Source of the DNA: Imbricaverruca yamaguchii | Taxonomy: Eukaryota > Arthropoda > Thecostraca > Neoverrucidae | NCBI GenBank assembly: GCA_034440575.1 | Contig: JAOTOL010001624.1 | Location: forward strand, 574,001 to 638,000 | Reading direction: 5' to 3' | DNA: 64,000 nt | Shown here: positions 1-11,193 of the stretch, in pieces | Layout: the number at the start of each line of letters is the position of its first letter | How positions within the stretch are numbered: position 1 is the stretch's first letter | Made by a program: the position numbers and the translations under genes | Notes under the pieces: model-generated | Told to the model about the DNA's origin: nothing | Seen by the model: only the letters and a program-made list of their open reading frames with translations | Database searches by the model: none

Positions 1-130
1 TATCCTTGGAACTCTCCACCTATCCCGAACTCTCCAAGGAACTATCTCCTACCTATCCAGAACTATCCACCTACCCAGGACTATCCACATATCCAGAACT
101 ATCCACCTATCTCGAACTCTTCACTTAACG
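1..130. repeat. Degenerate short tandem repeat (~18 bp)
   Basis: Irregular tandem copies built around the words AACTATCCACC and TATCCAGAAC. The array probably continues to the left of the window. From 131 to about 640 I see no gene and no clear repeat. Confidence 0.6.
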
Positions 131-640
131 AAATCTCAAGAATGTGAGTCGTTTCTCGGTGATCAGCCAGTCGTTTCCGGTCGTTCCTACCGGTCTGTGT
201 AATTTACGTTGTGGGAGGCGATAGCATTAGGGTATCTGCTGGCTCATGGACCGGTGTCCAGAAATGTGTGTTTTCTTGGAGTCGAGGGTGACAGGCGAAG
301 GCATCGAAGTCAGTAATACAGTGGAAATAATTTGGCATCAAGACAGGTAACGATGCTGTTGATGTGGACATTGCATCTGTTGGCAAGGTTCTGCGATTCT
401 GACTGCATAGTTGCCATAAATCAGGTATGGGGAAATGCGGCTGTGATATAGCCCAATGCTGCCAAGTTTGACGGAAATATATCCGAACATGAAGACTGAG
501 TCCACAGGAGATCAAAGTCAGTTTCTGTTGTGTTGGCTTCCACTCGAATTTCGGAATTTTAGGATATTGTCCGGGACACGCAGTGGAAAATTCTTTTCGA
601 TCTTTCCGGCATACTACTGTGGTGTTCATGGCAGTGGCAC

Positions 641-1125
641 TGGTCTTGGCGGTGTGGACAGGTGCATGTCAGGGCTCTGTGGACAGGTGCAGATCAAGGC
701 AGAGTGTAGACAAGTGCAGGTCAAGGCAGAGTGTGGACAAGTGCAGGTCAAGGCAGAGTGTGGACAGGTGCAGGTCAAGGCAGTGTGGACAAGTGCAGGT
801 CAAGGCAGAGTGTGGACAGGTGCAGGTCAAGGCAGAGTGTGAACAGGTCCAGGTCAAGGTAGAGTGGGGACAAGTGCAGGTCAAGGCAGAGTGTGGACAA
901 GTGCAGGTCAAGGTAGAGTGTGGACAAGTGGAGGTCAAGGCAGAGTGTGGACAGGTGCAGGTCAGGGCTCTGTGGACAGGTGCAAATCAAGGCAGAGTGG
1001 ACATTGTGCAGGTCAAGGCAGAATGTGACATAGTGGAGGTCAAGGCAGAATGACATTGTGCAGGTCACTGTAGAATGTGACATTGTGCAGGCCAAGGCAG
1101 AATGATACAGGTCAAGACAGAGTGC
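641..1125. repeat. Minisatellite, 27-bp unit
   Basis: About 17 copies of a unit containing GTGTGGACAAGTGCAGGTCA. The period is a multiple of three, so several frames stay open on both strands. The implied proteins are simple nonapeptide repeats and I do not regard them as genes. Confidence 0.9.
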
Positions 1126-1239
1126 GAGCATGCGCGCGGGCAGTGCAGTGGTTTGCGTCAGGGCAAGAAGGCTGCTCAGGCGGTCGACAGGTACGCACCA
1201 CCAGGTGTGTGTGTGTGTGGTGCGTCAAGTGTCAAGTGC

Positions 1240-3600
1240 GCCTCGAAGGTCGGAACAGAGCGCTGCCGGCGCCGCCCGGCCGCTCCGTCTGGTCCAGGTG
1301 TGGTGCGTGCCGGAACACGCCGCGACCGTGACGCCGTCAGCCGACTGTTGGCGTGACGCCGGCGGGCCGGCCGGCCGTCAGCACCGTGACCCGGCAACAT
1401 CGATCTGACCGGCCCGGCTCGGTCGGGTCGGCCGGCCGGCGCGCATGCCGGGGGCTCGGGCGGCGGCTCTGGTCACAGTCGGACGCCATTGTTACGGAGC
1501 GGTGCTCACACGAGCGTGGCAGCCGCACCACCTGAGGACGGCGGCGGCCGACGTCGCTCGGCCGGCGCGCCGCCGCCGCCGCCGCACAGCTGGCGCGCGC
1601 CGACCGCCGCCTATCCGGCCGGCCAGCGCATTTGGGTCCGACGCGGTCACGAGTCGGACCGACGCAGGTCGGCGCGCGCCGGCCTCGTCTCGCCCGCCGT
1701 GCAATCAGCTGTTTGGAACATGCCAATGCAGAGCGGGTAGTGTGCGTTTTCTCCGCACCTATCCGTTATTGCTGGCCGGCGGCGGATTGGCGGCGTGATC
1801 GGCGGCACGTGCGCCGCTCTCGCCGCGCCGATTTCGCGGCGCGTTGCCGGATGACACTGACGGGCCGATACGCAATCCGGTGACACCGCCTGTGATTGTG
1901 GGCGGTGTTTGCGTGACGTTCGCCAACATAAGTTCCCGCCAACTGCTGGGCACGATTTCTGGCACGTTGCCAGTCCGATGTGACCGATGCACCAGTTGGC
2001 CAAGTCGGATGTGCCGTTTGGGATTCGCGTCGCTTTCGGCGGACTTGGGTCGGCGGCCGAGCGACACGGCGACGACAGCGACAATCGCGCGCCGCGACGC
2101 GGCAGTGGGGGCCGCCGGCTCGCCGTGGCAGCGAACGGTCCGGCGGCCTGCGCCGGCGGCGGCGGCGGCGGCGCGGCCTTGGGATCAGCTGTGCCGCAGG
2201 AGCGACGGCCGACCGCCGGCCGCCCGCGCCCGCCGCGCCGGATCAAGTACGCGCGTCCCCGGCGGGCGACAGGTGTCGCTGCCGCCGTCACGTGAGGTAA
2301 AATGGGTGCCAGCTCTGGGCCGCTGGCCGCCGCCGGCCGTCCGCCGCCCCAACCCGTATTGATTTGCGTGTCTGCTTGAGAATGGATGCCCGGCGGCGCG
2401 GTGGGCGGCTGGCGAGCCGTCAGTCAGCGTCGTTTGGGCCGGCGCGCGGTAGTCGGACGCCGCCGGCACCGGGCCGCCGAGAGTGAACGTGTGTGCCATC
2501 GGCTGTGGACGGACACGGCCCGTGGGTGAGTGTGGCTGGTGTCGGGCTCACGTGTGTCACTCATACGCCTCCGGAGAAACTTTAACTCGGCCTTCCTTCA
2601 TATAGCTGTTGCGACGGGGTCAGTTTCGTTCCGAACGAGTTCCGCCTTGTTTTATGCCGAGTTTATCGTGCTACGGACAGGTTTGGCAAAGCCCGCAGCC
2701 CGGGCCGAGTGAGCTCGGCTCGCCCGGATGCGGCTTGGTTGCGCCGACGGCTGGACGGTGTCTACCTCGTTCCCGACGGCGTCCACCTCGCGCCGGGCGG
2801 CGTCCACCTCGGCGGAAGAGCGCGGCACGTTCTGGGTTCACCCCGTGGCGGCGCACCCCGACTTTCTCGATGTCAATCGGCGCAAGCGGGCAGGCGATGG
2901 TGTCGGCACATGGGGATGAGGGAGGGACTGCGGCGGCGGTGTCGGCGGGTGTGGACAGATTTCGCCACCGCTGACTCGTCGGTGGCGGCCAGCAGACGCA
3001 TCGTGGCCGCGCCGCCGCCGCCCTATTGATTTTCATCCGGCTCACTTCTGCAAATGAGTCCGAAAAGCAGTCCGCTCGGCCGGCCACCCGTGGCATTTTT
3101 CCGGCCGCACGGGCGCACTCAGCGCCGGCCGCCGGTGGAGCAGCAGAAGAGGAGGGATGACTGAGGGAGCAGCGGCTGTGAGTGGACGAGGGTCGGTGAG
3201 CAGCGCCAGTCGTGGCTCGTGTCGTGCCGGCCCGCGCCCCGGCGGCAGCTGCGGGGCTGCCTGCCGCCGTGCGCGCCTTTGTGTGGCCGCGGAATGTTTG
3301 GCGTCGGCAACACGGCCGGCCAGGGGCGGCTGCAGCGTGCTGCGGCCGGCGGCGGGCGCTATTTCGGAGTGGGCTGGCGCGCGCCGTGTCTGTTTGGCGG
3401 CCGACATGTTTGGAGAAGTGGTGCGGCGAGCCGTGCAGGTCGATAATTCAGAGCCGCCGGCCGCCGACCGTCAAGTGTGTCGGCGAAAGGTCAGCCGGGG
3501 CCGGCGGCAGCCGCAGTGGACAGCTGTGATTTGTGCCGGCCGCCGGCCGATGTCCGCTCAAGTGCTGGAGGCCCGTCGGGTCGTGTGCTGCTGCATGGCG
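1240..3600. promoter_or_regulatory. CpG-rich block, possible distal promoter region
   Basis: Very GC-rich and CpG-dense sequence, rich in GGCCGGC words, with no convincing coding content: the open frames change constantly and resemble no family I know. It lies 7.5-10 kb upstream of the TLK start codon. It could hold an alternative first exon or a promoter for a neighbour on either strand, but nothing here decides that. Confidence 0.35.
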
Positions 3601-4110
3601 GTACCGCTGCCCGGGGGTGTCCGAAGTCGGGTGGAATTGTCACGTGGTTACCGGCTGGCTGACCTTCCCCACGCCTGAGTCCGCTCAGCAGTCTGGTGGA
3701 ATTTTGAGGTGGTTACCGGCTGGCTGACCTTCCCCACGCCTGAGTCCACTCAGCAGTCGGTGGAATTTTGAGGTGGTTACCGGCTGGCTGACCTTGCCCA
3801 CGCCTGTGAGTCCACTCAGCAGTCGGTGGAATTGTCACGTGGTTACCGGCTGGCTGACCTTGCCCAAGCCTGTGAGTCCACTCAGCAGTCGGTGGAATTG
3901 TCACGTGGTTACCGGCTGGCTGACCTTGCCCAAGCCTGTGAGTGCACTCAGCAGTCGGTCGAATTGTCACGTGGTTACCGGCTGGCTGACCTTGCCCAAG
4001 CCTGTGAGTCCACTCAGCAGTCGGTGGAATTGTCACGTGGTTACCGGCTGGCTGACTTTGCCCACGCCTGGACTCGGCAGTCGGGTGGAATTGTCAAGTG
4101 GTTACCGGCT
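3600..4110. repeat. Minisatellite, ~66-bp unit with CACGTG
   Basis: About eight copies, the first few shorter. Most units carry TCACGTGGTTACCGG, hence an E-box CACGTG. From 4110 to 4445 there is unique sequence with an AATAAA at about 4310 but no recognisable gene attached to it. Confidence 0.9.
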
Positions 4111-4448
4111 GCTGCTTGTGTCGACACAAGTGTCTGAAAGCCCGATTTTGGTGAAGTTTGCAGTTCACAGTGGTCCTCTGTTGATCTCTTGTCCGTTCCT
4201 GAAGTAGTCCTGTGGTAGTCTATGCACCTGTCTGCACTGGTCTTGTGGTTTCATTCCATGTCGGTGCGATTCAGGCTGAAAGCTATATGTTAATATCTCA
4301 GACGTAGAAAATAAAACTTGTTAGGCCATGACGTTCAGAGGGGATGGTCTCGCTGTTTCTCACGTGGATAGCTCCTTTCTGTACGTCCTCGCTGGAGGCA
4401 TCTGACTACAAAACAAAAACAGTGAGGACTAATTCCATTGTGAAAACG

Positions 4449-4735
4449 TGCCGTGCCGTGCCGTGCCGTGCCGTGCCGTCCGGACCAGTGGGCGGTACCG
4501 TCAGCGGTACCGTGCCGTGCCGTGCCGTGCCGTGCCGTGCCGTGCCGTGCCGTGCCGTGCCGTGCCGTGCCGTGCCGTGCGGACCAGTGGGCGGTACCGT
4601 CAGCGGTACCGTGCCGTGCCGTGCCGTGCCGTGCCGTGCCGTGCCGTGCCTCGGACCAGTGGGCGGTACCGTCAGCGGTACCGTGCCGTGCCGTGCCGTG
4701 CCGTGCCGTGCCGTGCCGTGCCGTCCGGACCAGTG
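4449..4735. repeat. GTGCC pentamer array with palindromic spacers
   Basis: Blocks of (CCGTG)n are separated by a non-pentameric spacer of about 29 bp that recurs almost unchanged four times. Each spacer includes the inverted repeat GGTACCG-TCAG-CGGTACC (one base altered in the last copy). This is a two-level repeat rather than simple slippage of a pentamer. Confidence 0.9.
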
Positions 4736-4884
4736 GGCGGTACTGTCAGCGGCACCCGGCGGAGAGAGAGCCTCTGCGGCCACAGTCCTGTCCAACGCCG
4801 GTGGGTACAGCCGCGCCGCCGATCGGAGGTCTGCTGCCGGCGCCCTGGGCCCGGCTGACTGATGCGGTGTCGCCGCCCCAGCCT

Positions 4885-4913
4885 CAGACCAGACCAAACC
4901 AGACCAGACCAGA

Positions 4914-4942
<29 letters not shown>
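4885..4942. repeat. AGACC pentamer microsatellite
   Basis: About eleven AGACC/AAACC pentamers, similar in word to part of the large pentamer array at 7.8-8.4 kb. Confidence 0.85.
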
Positions 4943-4944
<2 letters not shown>

Positions 4945-5103
4945 CGAGCCAGATTCCGGGTCTGGTCGGATGCACGGTCTGTTTGTTAAATCTTGGATTT
5001 GGAGATGGCAATTTTTGGTCGAGTCAGTTCGGATTTTGTCATGCTTATTGGGTCAGAAGTTCCATCTTGTACTTACACCCCAATCCACCATCATATTGTA
5101 CCA

Positions 5104-5378
5104 GTGTAAAATAATTAACCATGTTGCCTGGAAATGCACAGTTAATGGAGTTGTGGTATTTCATCCTCGTTTTCAGTTTTTACCATTTTGCCACACGATG
5201 TATGCACAGTCCTGCACACAGCTACTAAATAATGTAAAATGCGTGTGACTGAAGCGAAAGGCATTCCGCTTTTTAATCCTTAAGTGGCAAATCTTTATTT
5301 TCTTCCCATCTTTCACTATTCCCAAGCAACTTCTTCCTTCATCCACACAGTTAATGGTGAAGTAATTTTAGGACACTG
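5104..5378 (+). mobile_element. 275-bp interspersed repeat, copy A
   Basis: This segment matches 51521-51795 base for base over 275 positions, with scattered substitutions (roughly 85% identity by eye) and almost no net length change. Both copies start GTGTAAAATA and end near TAATTTTAGGAC. There are no obvious terminal repeats, tRNA-like head or coding motif, so the class is unknown. Unique sequence with no gene follows to about 5.9 kb. Confidence 0.75.
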
Positions 5379-5899
5379 TATTGTACCTACCGTCTATTTT
5401 GAGCATTGTATTTTGTCAAGGCTCAATATGTTTCCGGATATTCTCAGTGTTCCCCACGCTCCCCCTACCTCAAGGAAGAATTTCACTCAACCCGTCGGCG
5501 AGAAAATGGTACGTTAGTTTTTCCGGTAGGGTACTATTCTGTGTTGCACAAATCTCCATGAGCGGCCTATTTCTCCAGCTGTCGCCAGGTGAGTCACGTC
5601 TGGCCGGCCGTGGCGACCGGCTCGATATGATGAGCCGGCCATCGATTTGGGCGTGTTGAGGTGTTTCTCCGGCTGTGTGCCGTCTCGATGGTCAGTGGGT
5701 CTGTTACACCAGCGGCCGGCAGGCGCGCCCGGACCACGCGTCTAACTGCGCAGCCGAGCCGCAACACCTCCCGACAGGGAGAGGAGGGCGTTGCTGCGCG
5801 GAGGTAGCCGCCACAGCGCCGCCGAACAACGCGGCAGGAGCCGACCCTGTGCCGACCGCCCTGTGCGGACCCTCCCACCCTGTGCGGACCCTCTCTGTT

Positions 5900-6140
5900 T
5901 CGTCCTGACGCTCGCCGCTCTGTCGTGACGCTCCCCGCTCTGTCCTGACGCTCCTCGCTCTCGTGACGCTCGCAGCTCTGTCCTGACGCTCGCCGCTCTG
6001 TCCCGACGCCTCTCGCTCTGTCCTGATGCTCCCCACTGTGTCCTGACGTTGACTACCCTGTCCTGACACTCGCCGCTCTGTCGTAACGCTCCCCGCTCCG
6101 TCCTGATGCTCCCCGCTCTGTCCTGACGTTGACTGCCCTG
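5900..6140. repeat. Minisatellite, ~20-bp unit
   Basis: About a dozen imperfect copies of GTCCTGACGCTCCCCGCTCT. Confidence 0.85.
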
Positions 6141-6297
6141 TCCCGGCCGTGTTCTAACGCTGGGTCGGATTACAACTGGCGCACGAGTTTTGACAACCGG
6201 CCGGCGCGTCGGCTGGTTGGCAAAACTCGCGGTGGGCGTACCCGCTTCGTCGCGGCCTTCGCGGCGTGGCCGTGCGTGTCCCACTGTGCTGTTCTGT

Positions 6298-6970
6298 CCG
6301 CGCCGTCACGTCACGTCTCCCGTCCTCGACACGTCACGTCTCACGTCCTGGACACGTCACGTCTCCCGTCCTCGACACGTCACGTCTCACGTCCTGGACA
6401 CGTCACGTCTCCCGTCCTCGACACGTCACGTCTCCCGTCCTCGACACGTCACGTCTCACGTCCTGGACGCGTCACGTCTCCCGTCCTCGACACGTCACGT
6501 CTCCCGTCACCGACACGTCACGTCTCCCGTCACCGACACGTCACGTCTCCCGTCCTCGACACGTCACGTCTCACGTCCTGGACACGTCACGTCTCCCGTC
6601 CCCGACACGTCACGTCTCCCGTCCCCGACACGTCACGTCTCCCGTCCTGGACACGTCGCGTCTCCCGTCCTCGACACGTCACGTCTCCCGTCCTGGACAC
6701 GTCACGTCTCCCGTCCTGGACACGTCGCGTCTCCCGTCCTGGACACGTCGCGTCTCCCGTCCCCGACACGTCACGTCTCCCGTCCTCGACACGTCACGTC
6801 TCCCGTCCCCGACACGTCACGTCTCCCGTCCTGGACACGTCATGTCTCCCGTCCCCGACACGTCACGTCTCCCGTCCTGGACACGTCACGTCTCCCGTCC
6901 CCGACACGTCACGTCTCCCGTCCCCGACACGTAACGTCTCCCGTCCTGGACACGTCACGTCTCCCGTCGG
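6298..6970. repeat. Minisatellite, 23-bp unit rich in ACGTCACGTC
   Basis: About 29 copies. Nearly every unit holds GACACGTCACGTCT, giving a dense cluster of CGTCA half-CRE motifs. The long open frames in several frames are repeat artefacts. Confidence 0.9.
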
Positions 6971-7757
6971 ACGTACTCGGCTTTGCTCGGCTCGCTGGCG
7001 ACGTGACGTTGGGCGGGTTTGAGGTGAGATTGTGTACCGTCGTAGCTGGCGTAGTTGTCAGCTGCTCTTGAGTGGGCCGACGGCAGTGTTAAAACGACGG
7101 TTTTTTGTTGTGTGAGATGTCGAAATGAGTACAGTGGGATGCTGAAATTTGACATGGAAACCATGCCATTTAGCACCACGGAGTTCTTCAAACGTAATTC
7201 AGCTCCAACAGCATACTCGTGCATGCAGCTTTCCTCTTTTTAGACACCTAATTTAGGGTAAGTATATTAGCAATAGCAATATAAAACACCTATCATTATC
7301 AACTGACAGTGAATAGCGGAGCACATCATAGGTAATCCCATTCCGTGTAATTGCACTAGTTCGTGCATCACAAACTGCAATGGTGAGTATTAGCATACTT
7401 ATCAGCAGGACACTGTTGGACATGAGAAAACTTCATAGCGACCCATCATGAAGCACGAACTCGATACTCCCTTGAGAATGTCAATTCAGTGTTCAGAGAG
7501 TGGTATATTCCATGCTATCTCACCAGTCGACGGTCAGACCTGCCGACCGGTCTGCCGGACCTGCTGACCGGCGCGGCTCACGGTGCCAGCCGCGTGACCC
7601 TGGCCGTACGTGACTGTGGCGTGACTGGGCTGTACGTGCGCTCTGTGCTTGTCGTCCCCATCTGTGTCTCGTGCTGGCCTTGTGCTGCCTTCACTGCTGC
7701 CGTGTCCGGCGTCCGAGTGTCTGGAGCGGCTGTAACAGCCGGCTGTGTCCGGATGCT
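6971..7757. other. No gene recognised
   Basis: Mostly unique and AT-richer in the middle (about 7.07-7.5 kb). I see no exon-like segment with coding similarity and no terminal repeats. Confidence 0.5.
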
Positions 7758-8420
7758 TACCGGACCGGACCGGACCGGACCGGACCGGACCGGACCGGAC
7801 CCGACCCGACCCGACCCGACCCGACCCGACCCGACCCGACCCGACCGGACCGGACCGGACCGGACCGGACCGGACCGGACCAGACCAGACCAGACCAGAC
7901 CAGACCAGACCAGACCAGACCAGACCAGACCAGACCAGACCAGACCAGACCAGACCAGAACAGACCAGACCAGACCAGACCAGACCAGACCAGACCAGAC
8001 CAGACCAGACCAGACCAGACCAGACCAGACCAGACCAGACCAGACCAGACCCGACCCGACCCGACCGGACCGGACCGGACCGGACCGGACCGGACCGGAC
8101 CGGACCGGACCGGACCGGACCGGACCAGACCAGACCAGACCAGACCAGACCAGACCAGACCAGACCAGACCAGACCAGACCAGACCAGACCAGACCAGAC
8201 CAGACCAGACCAGACCAGACCAGACCAGACCAGACCAGACCAGACCAGACCAGACCAGACCAGACCAGACCAGACCAGACCAGACCAGACCAGACCAGAC
8301 CAGACCAGACCAGACCAGACCAGACCAGACCAGACCAGACCAGACCAGACCAGACCAGACCAGACCAGGACAGGACAGGACAGGACAGGACAGGACAGGA
8401 CAGGACAGGACAGGACAGGA
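7758..8420. repeat. Pentamer array with homogeneous sub-blocks
   Basis: The array runs in blocks GGACC, GACCC, GGACC, GACCA, GACCC, GGACC, GACCA and finally GACAG. Variants are sorted into runs rather than mixed. The lower strand of the GACCC blocks is (GGGTC)n, a potential G-quadruplex sequence. Frames open across it encode only DQTRP-type repeats. Confidence 0.95.
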
Positions 8421-8619
8421 CCGTCCGTGACTGCGGTTCACCTGGTATCTGGCAGTCTGGGCGGCTCGTGGACTGTGGACATCGTGGCTGGTGTAGGTTG
8501 TGCGGCCGGCCGCTCCCTGTTGTCAGCACTCGGCACCCTCGAGCCTTGTTTGTGGTTTCAGACTCGGTGTTTGCAGATCCGAAGTCCCGGCAGGCCTGAA
8601 ATCCCCGCACATCCGGTGA

Positions 8620-8870
8620 TAAGGTCGGAGGTATTTGGAGGTTCCTGCAACTCTATTGAAACCGCTCCCGGGTCTTGGTTCGAGTTATTTGGAGGTTCAT
8701 GCGAATCCTTGTAGCTGCTTCCAAGTCTCGGTTGGAGTTATTTGGAGGTTCTTATGAATCCTTTGTATTGGAGACTCCTACGAGACTCGGCTCCCGAGTC
8801 TCTGTTGGGGGAATTTGTAGGCTCCTACGAATCCCTTGTAAGGTGGGTCCAAGGTCTCGGTTGCTGTCAA
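8620..8870. repeat. Short tandem repeat, ~57-bp unit, four copies
   Basis: Four diverged copies centred on GAGTTATTTGGAGGTTC. The sequence before (8421-8620) and after (8870-9140) looks unique with no gene. Confidence 0.75.
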
Positions 8871-9149
8871 CACTCCTGAACAAATAATTTTGGCGACGTC
8901 TCCGCGACCTCTGGAGTACTTAGGCAGTCCTCGAAGCTGCGGCAGGTTTCCGCTGCCAGCTGCTGGTCCATCTGAGTACATGACCCAGATTACTGTAAAG
9001 TCTGCTACTGCTGCTGTCAGTCGGTGTGCATGTGCCTGCGTCTGCTGAGTGGGGTGCGGGTGTGCTGTAGTCACACGCACACAAGTGTTGTGCGCCGGGC
9101 GACAGTAGACACGGCGGCCGACGTCGCCGGTACTGCACTCACTGGTGGT

Positions 9150-10110
9150 GAGGCCGGCTGGTGACGATCCGGGCAGTCTGCTGGTGACGAGCGGGGCAGT
9201 CTGCTGGTGACGAGCCGGGCAGTTTGCTGGTGACGAGCGGGGCAGTAGGCTGGTGATGAGCGGGGCAGTCTGCTGGTGATGAACGGGGCAGTCTGCTGAT
9301 GATGAGCGGGGCAGTCTGCTGGTGACGAGCGGGGCAGTAGGCCGGTGATGAGCGGGGCAGTCTGCTGATGATGAGCGGGGCAGTCTGCTGATGATGAGCG
9401 GGGCAGTAGGCCGGTGACGAGCCGGGCAGTAGGCTGGTGACGAGCGGGGCAGTAGGCCGGTGACGAGCGTGGCAGTCTGCTGGTGACGAGCGGGGCAGTG
9501 CTGGTGACGAGCCGGGCAGTAGGCCGGTGACGAGCGGGGCAGTCTGCTGGTGACGAGCGGGGCCGTAGGCTGGTGACGAGCGGGGCAGTAGGCCGGTGAC
9601 GAGCGTGGCAGTCTGCTGGTGACGAGCCGGGCAGTCTGCTGGTGACGAGCGGGACAGTCTGCTGGTGACGAGTGGGGCAGTCTGCTGGTGACGAGCGGGG
9701 AAGTCTGCTGGTGATGAGCGGGGCAGTAGGCCGGTGACGAGCGGGGCAGTCTGCTGGTGACGAGCCGGGCAGTCCTCTGGTGACGAGCCGGGCAGTAGGC
9801 TGGTGACGAGCGGGGCAGTCTGCTGGTGACGAGCGGGGCAGTCTGCTGGTGACGAGCGGGGAAGTCTGCTGGTGACGAGCGGGACAGTCTGCTGGTGACG
9901 AGCGGGACAGTCTGCTGGTGACGAGCGGGACAGTCGGCTGGTGACGAGCGGGGCAGTGGTTTGTGATGAGCGGGACAGTCTGCTGGTGACGCGCCGGGCA
10001 GTAGGCTGGTGACGAGCCGGGCATTAGGCCGGTGATGAGCGGAACAGTCGGCTGGTGACGAGCGGCAGCCGGCTGTTGACGAGCCGGGCAGTAGGCCGGT
10101 GGTACCAGGG
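9150..10110. repeat. Minisatellite, 23-bp unit
   Basis: About 40 copies of a unit containing CTGGTGACGAGCGGGGCAGT. It ends about 60 bp before the CpG-rich promoter candidate. A long minus-strand open frame across it is a repeat artefact. Confidence 0.93.
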
Positions 10111-10139
10111 GCCGTCGGCTGGTGGTAAGCAGCGACCGA

Positions 10140-11124
10140 CAGCTGGTGTCGGGTGGGCTGCGCCGACGGCCAGTGACGTCACGCAGAGACGCAGTTGTGA
10201 CGGGTAACCAAACATGGCGGCAGGCAGCCGTGCGGCGGCTCTGTTGACGCGCCGTTCTCCGGCCGCACCCTCCCCTCCGGTGTCCGTCGGTCGGCGGTGT
10301 CGCGCCCATCCCCGGCCAGCTGGCGCTACCTGTGGACGACCTGTGGACGGTTTGTGACCGGTTTGTGGTCGGTTTGTGGACATGGGTGGCGGTGGTCGGC
10401 ACGAGGACGAGGACCCGGACCCGTGCGCGCTGCACGGCCGCCGGTGCTGCCATCTGTGCGGCTCGGCCGTCCGTGCTGTACGGAAGGGGCGCGCTGGCGC
10501 GGTGCTGGCCGCCCGGGCCGGCGGCGGCGGCGGGGTTAGCGGGTCCTTGTGTCGGCAGGGGGGGGGGCGCTGGCGCGCGGAGGAGTATCGGCGCTCACTG
10601 CGCCGCCGAGTAGCGTGCGTCTGCTGTAGTGCGGCGGCGATCGTCTGTCGGCCCGTCGCGGTGTCGGTCCGTCACCGTGACCGACACACAGGTCGCCGCA
10701 CCAGCCCGTGTTGTCTTCAGTGCTGTCATGGCGGTGGAGACGAGTGTGTTGTTGGCGTTGTTCACGTGTGGGGCTCTCCGGCAGGCGTGTGACGCCAGTC
10801 GCACAGCCGCTCCCCGCTGTGCTGTCACATTCATGCATGGAGAGCGGCGCGTCACTGCGCGCCTGTTCGGCTCCATTTCCGGCCGGGCTCCGTTCCGGTG
10901 GACCTGGCTGCCGGCCGCCGCCGGCCGCCGCCAGCAGCCCCGCTTCCACGCGACGCCATGTTTGGCGACTCGAACGTCGGCCGAACCGACCCGCGTCTCT
11001 CGCCCGTCAGCTGACTAATTGGAGAGCGCCGGCCGCGTCGGGCCGCCGCCAGCTCACGTCTGTCGGCGCATGCGCACTGACCACACGCCTCCGCCTGTCC
11101 GCAGGTGGTGTGAACGCCGCCAAA
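10140..11124 (+). promoter_or_regulatory. CpG-rich region and likely 5' UTR zone of TLK
   Basis: CpG-dense sequence directly upstream of the TLK start codon. It contains the CRE/YY1 pair at 10174-10217 and a second, minus-strand YY1-like motif near 10954 (GACGCCATGTTTGG). A pyrimidine-rich tract ending CCTGTCCGCAG at 11104 would be a good acceptor for a 5' UTR exon starting at 11105. The transcription start is therefore inferred to lie in this block, possibly with one non-coding exon, but cannot be fixed from sequence alone. Confidence 0.55.
10174..10217 (+). promoter_or_regulatory. CRE palindrome plus YY1-like motif
   Basis: A full CRE, TGACGTCA, at 10174-10181 is followed about 30 bp later by AACATGGCGGC, which matches the YY1 core AANATGGCGGC. 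In animal CpG promoters CREs tend to lie just upstream of the start site and YY1 sites at or just after it. The ATG inside the YY1 word is not proposed as the protein start. Confidence 0.45.
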
Positions 11125-11193
11125 ATGGACTCCCTGCAAGCGATGGACCGGCGGAAAGCGGAGCTGCTCGAGGCCCGTTTTGTCGGCAGCCGG
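11125..11193 (+). CDS. TLK: TLK coding exon 1 (residues 1-23)
   Basis: The ATG at 11125 has a good context (CCAAAATGG) and begins [19 protein letters not shown], matching the human TLK start region (ELHSLDPRRQELLEARF). The frame is open upstream, but family similarity begins at this Met and a plausible acceptor ends at 11104. The exon ends in phase 0 at GGCAGCCGG, followed by a strong donor GTAAGT at 11194. The intron is about 8.4 kb. Confidence 0.92.

Noticed and set aside
7489..8714. Frames encoding DQTRP/GPDRT repeats
   Set aside because: Pure pentamer array; every frame is open on both strands.
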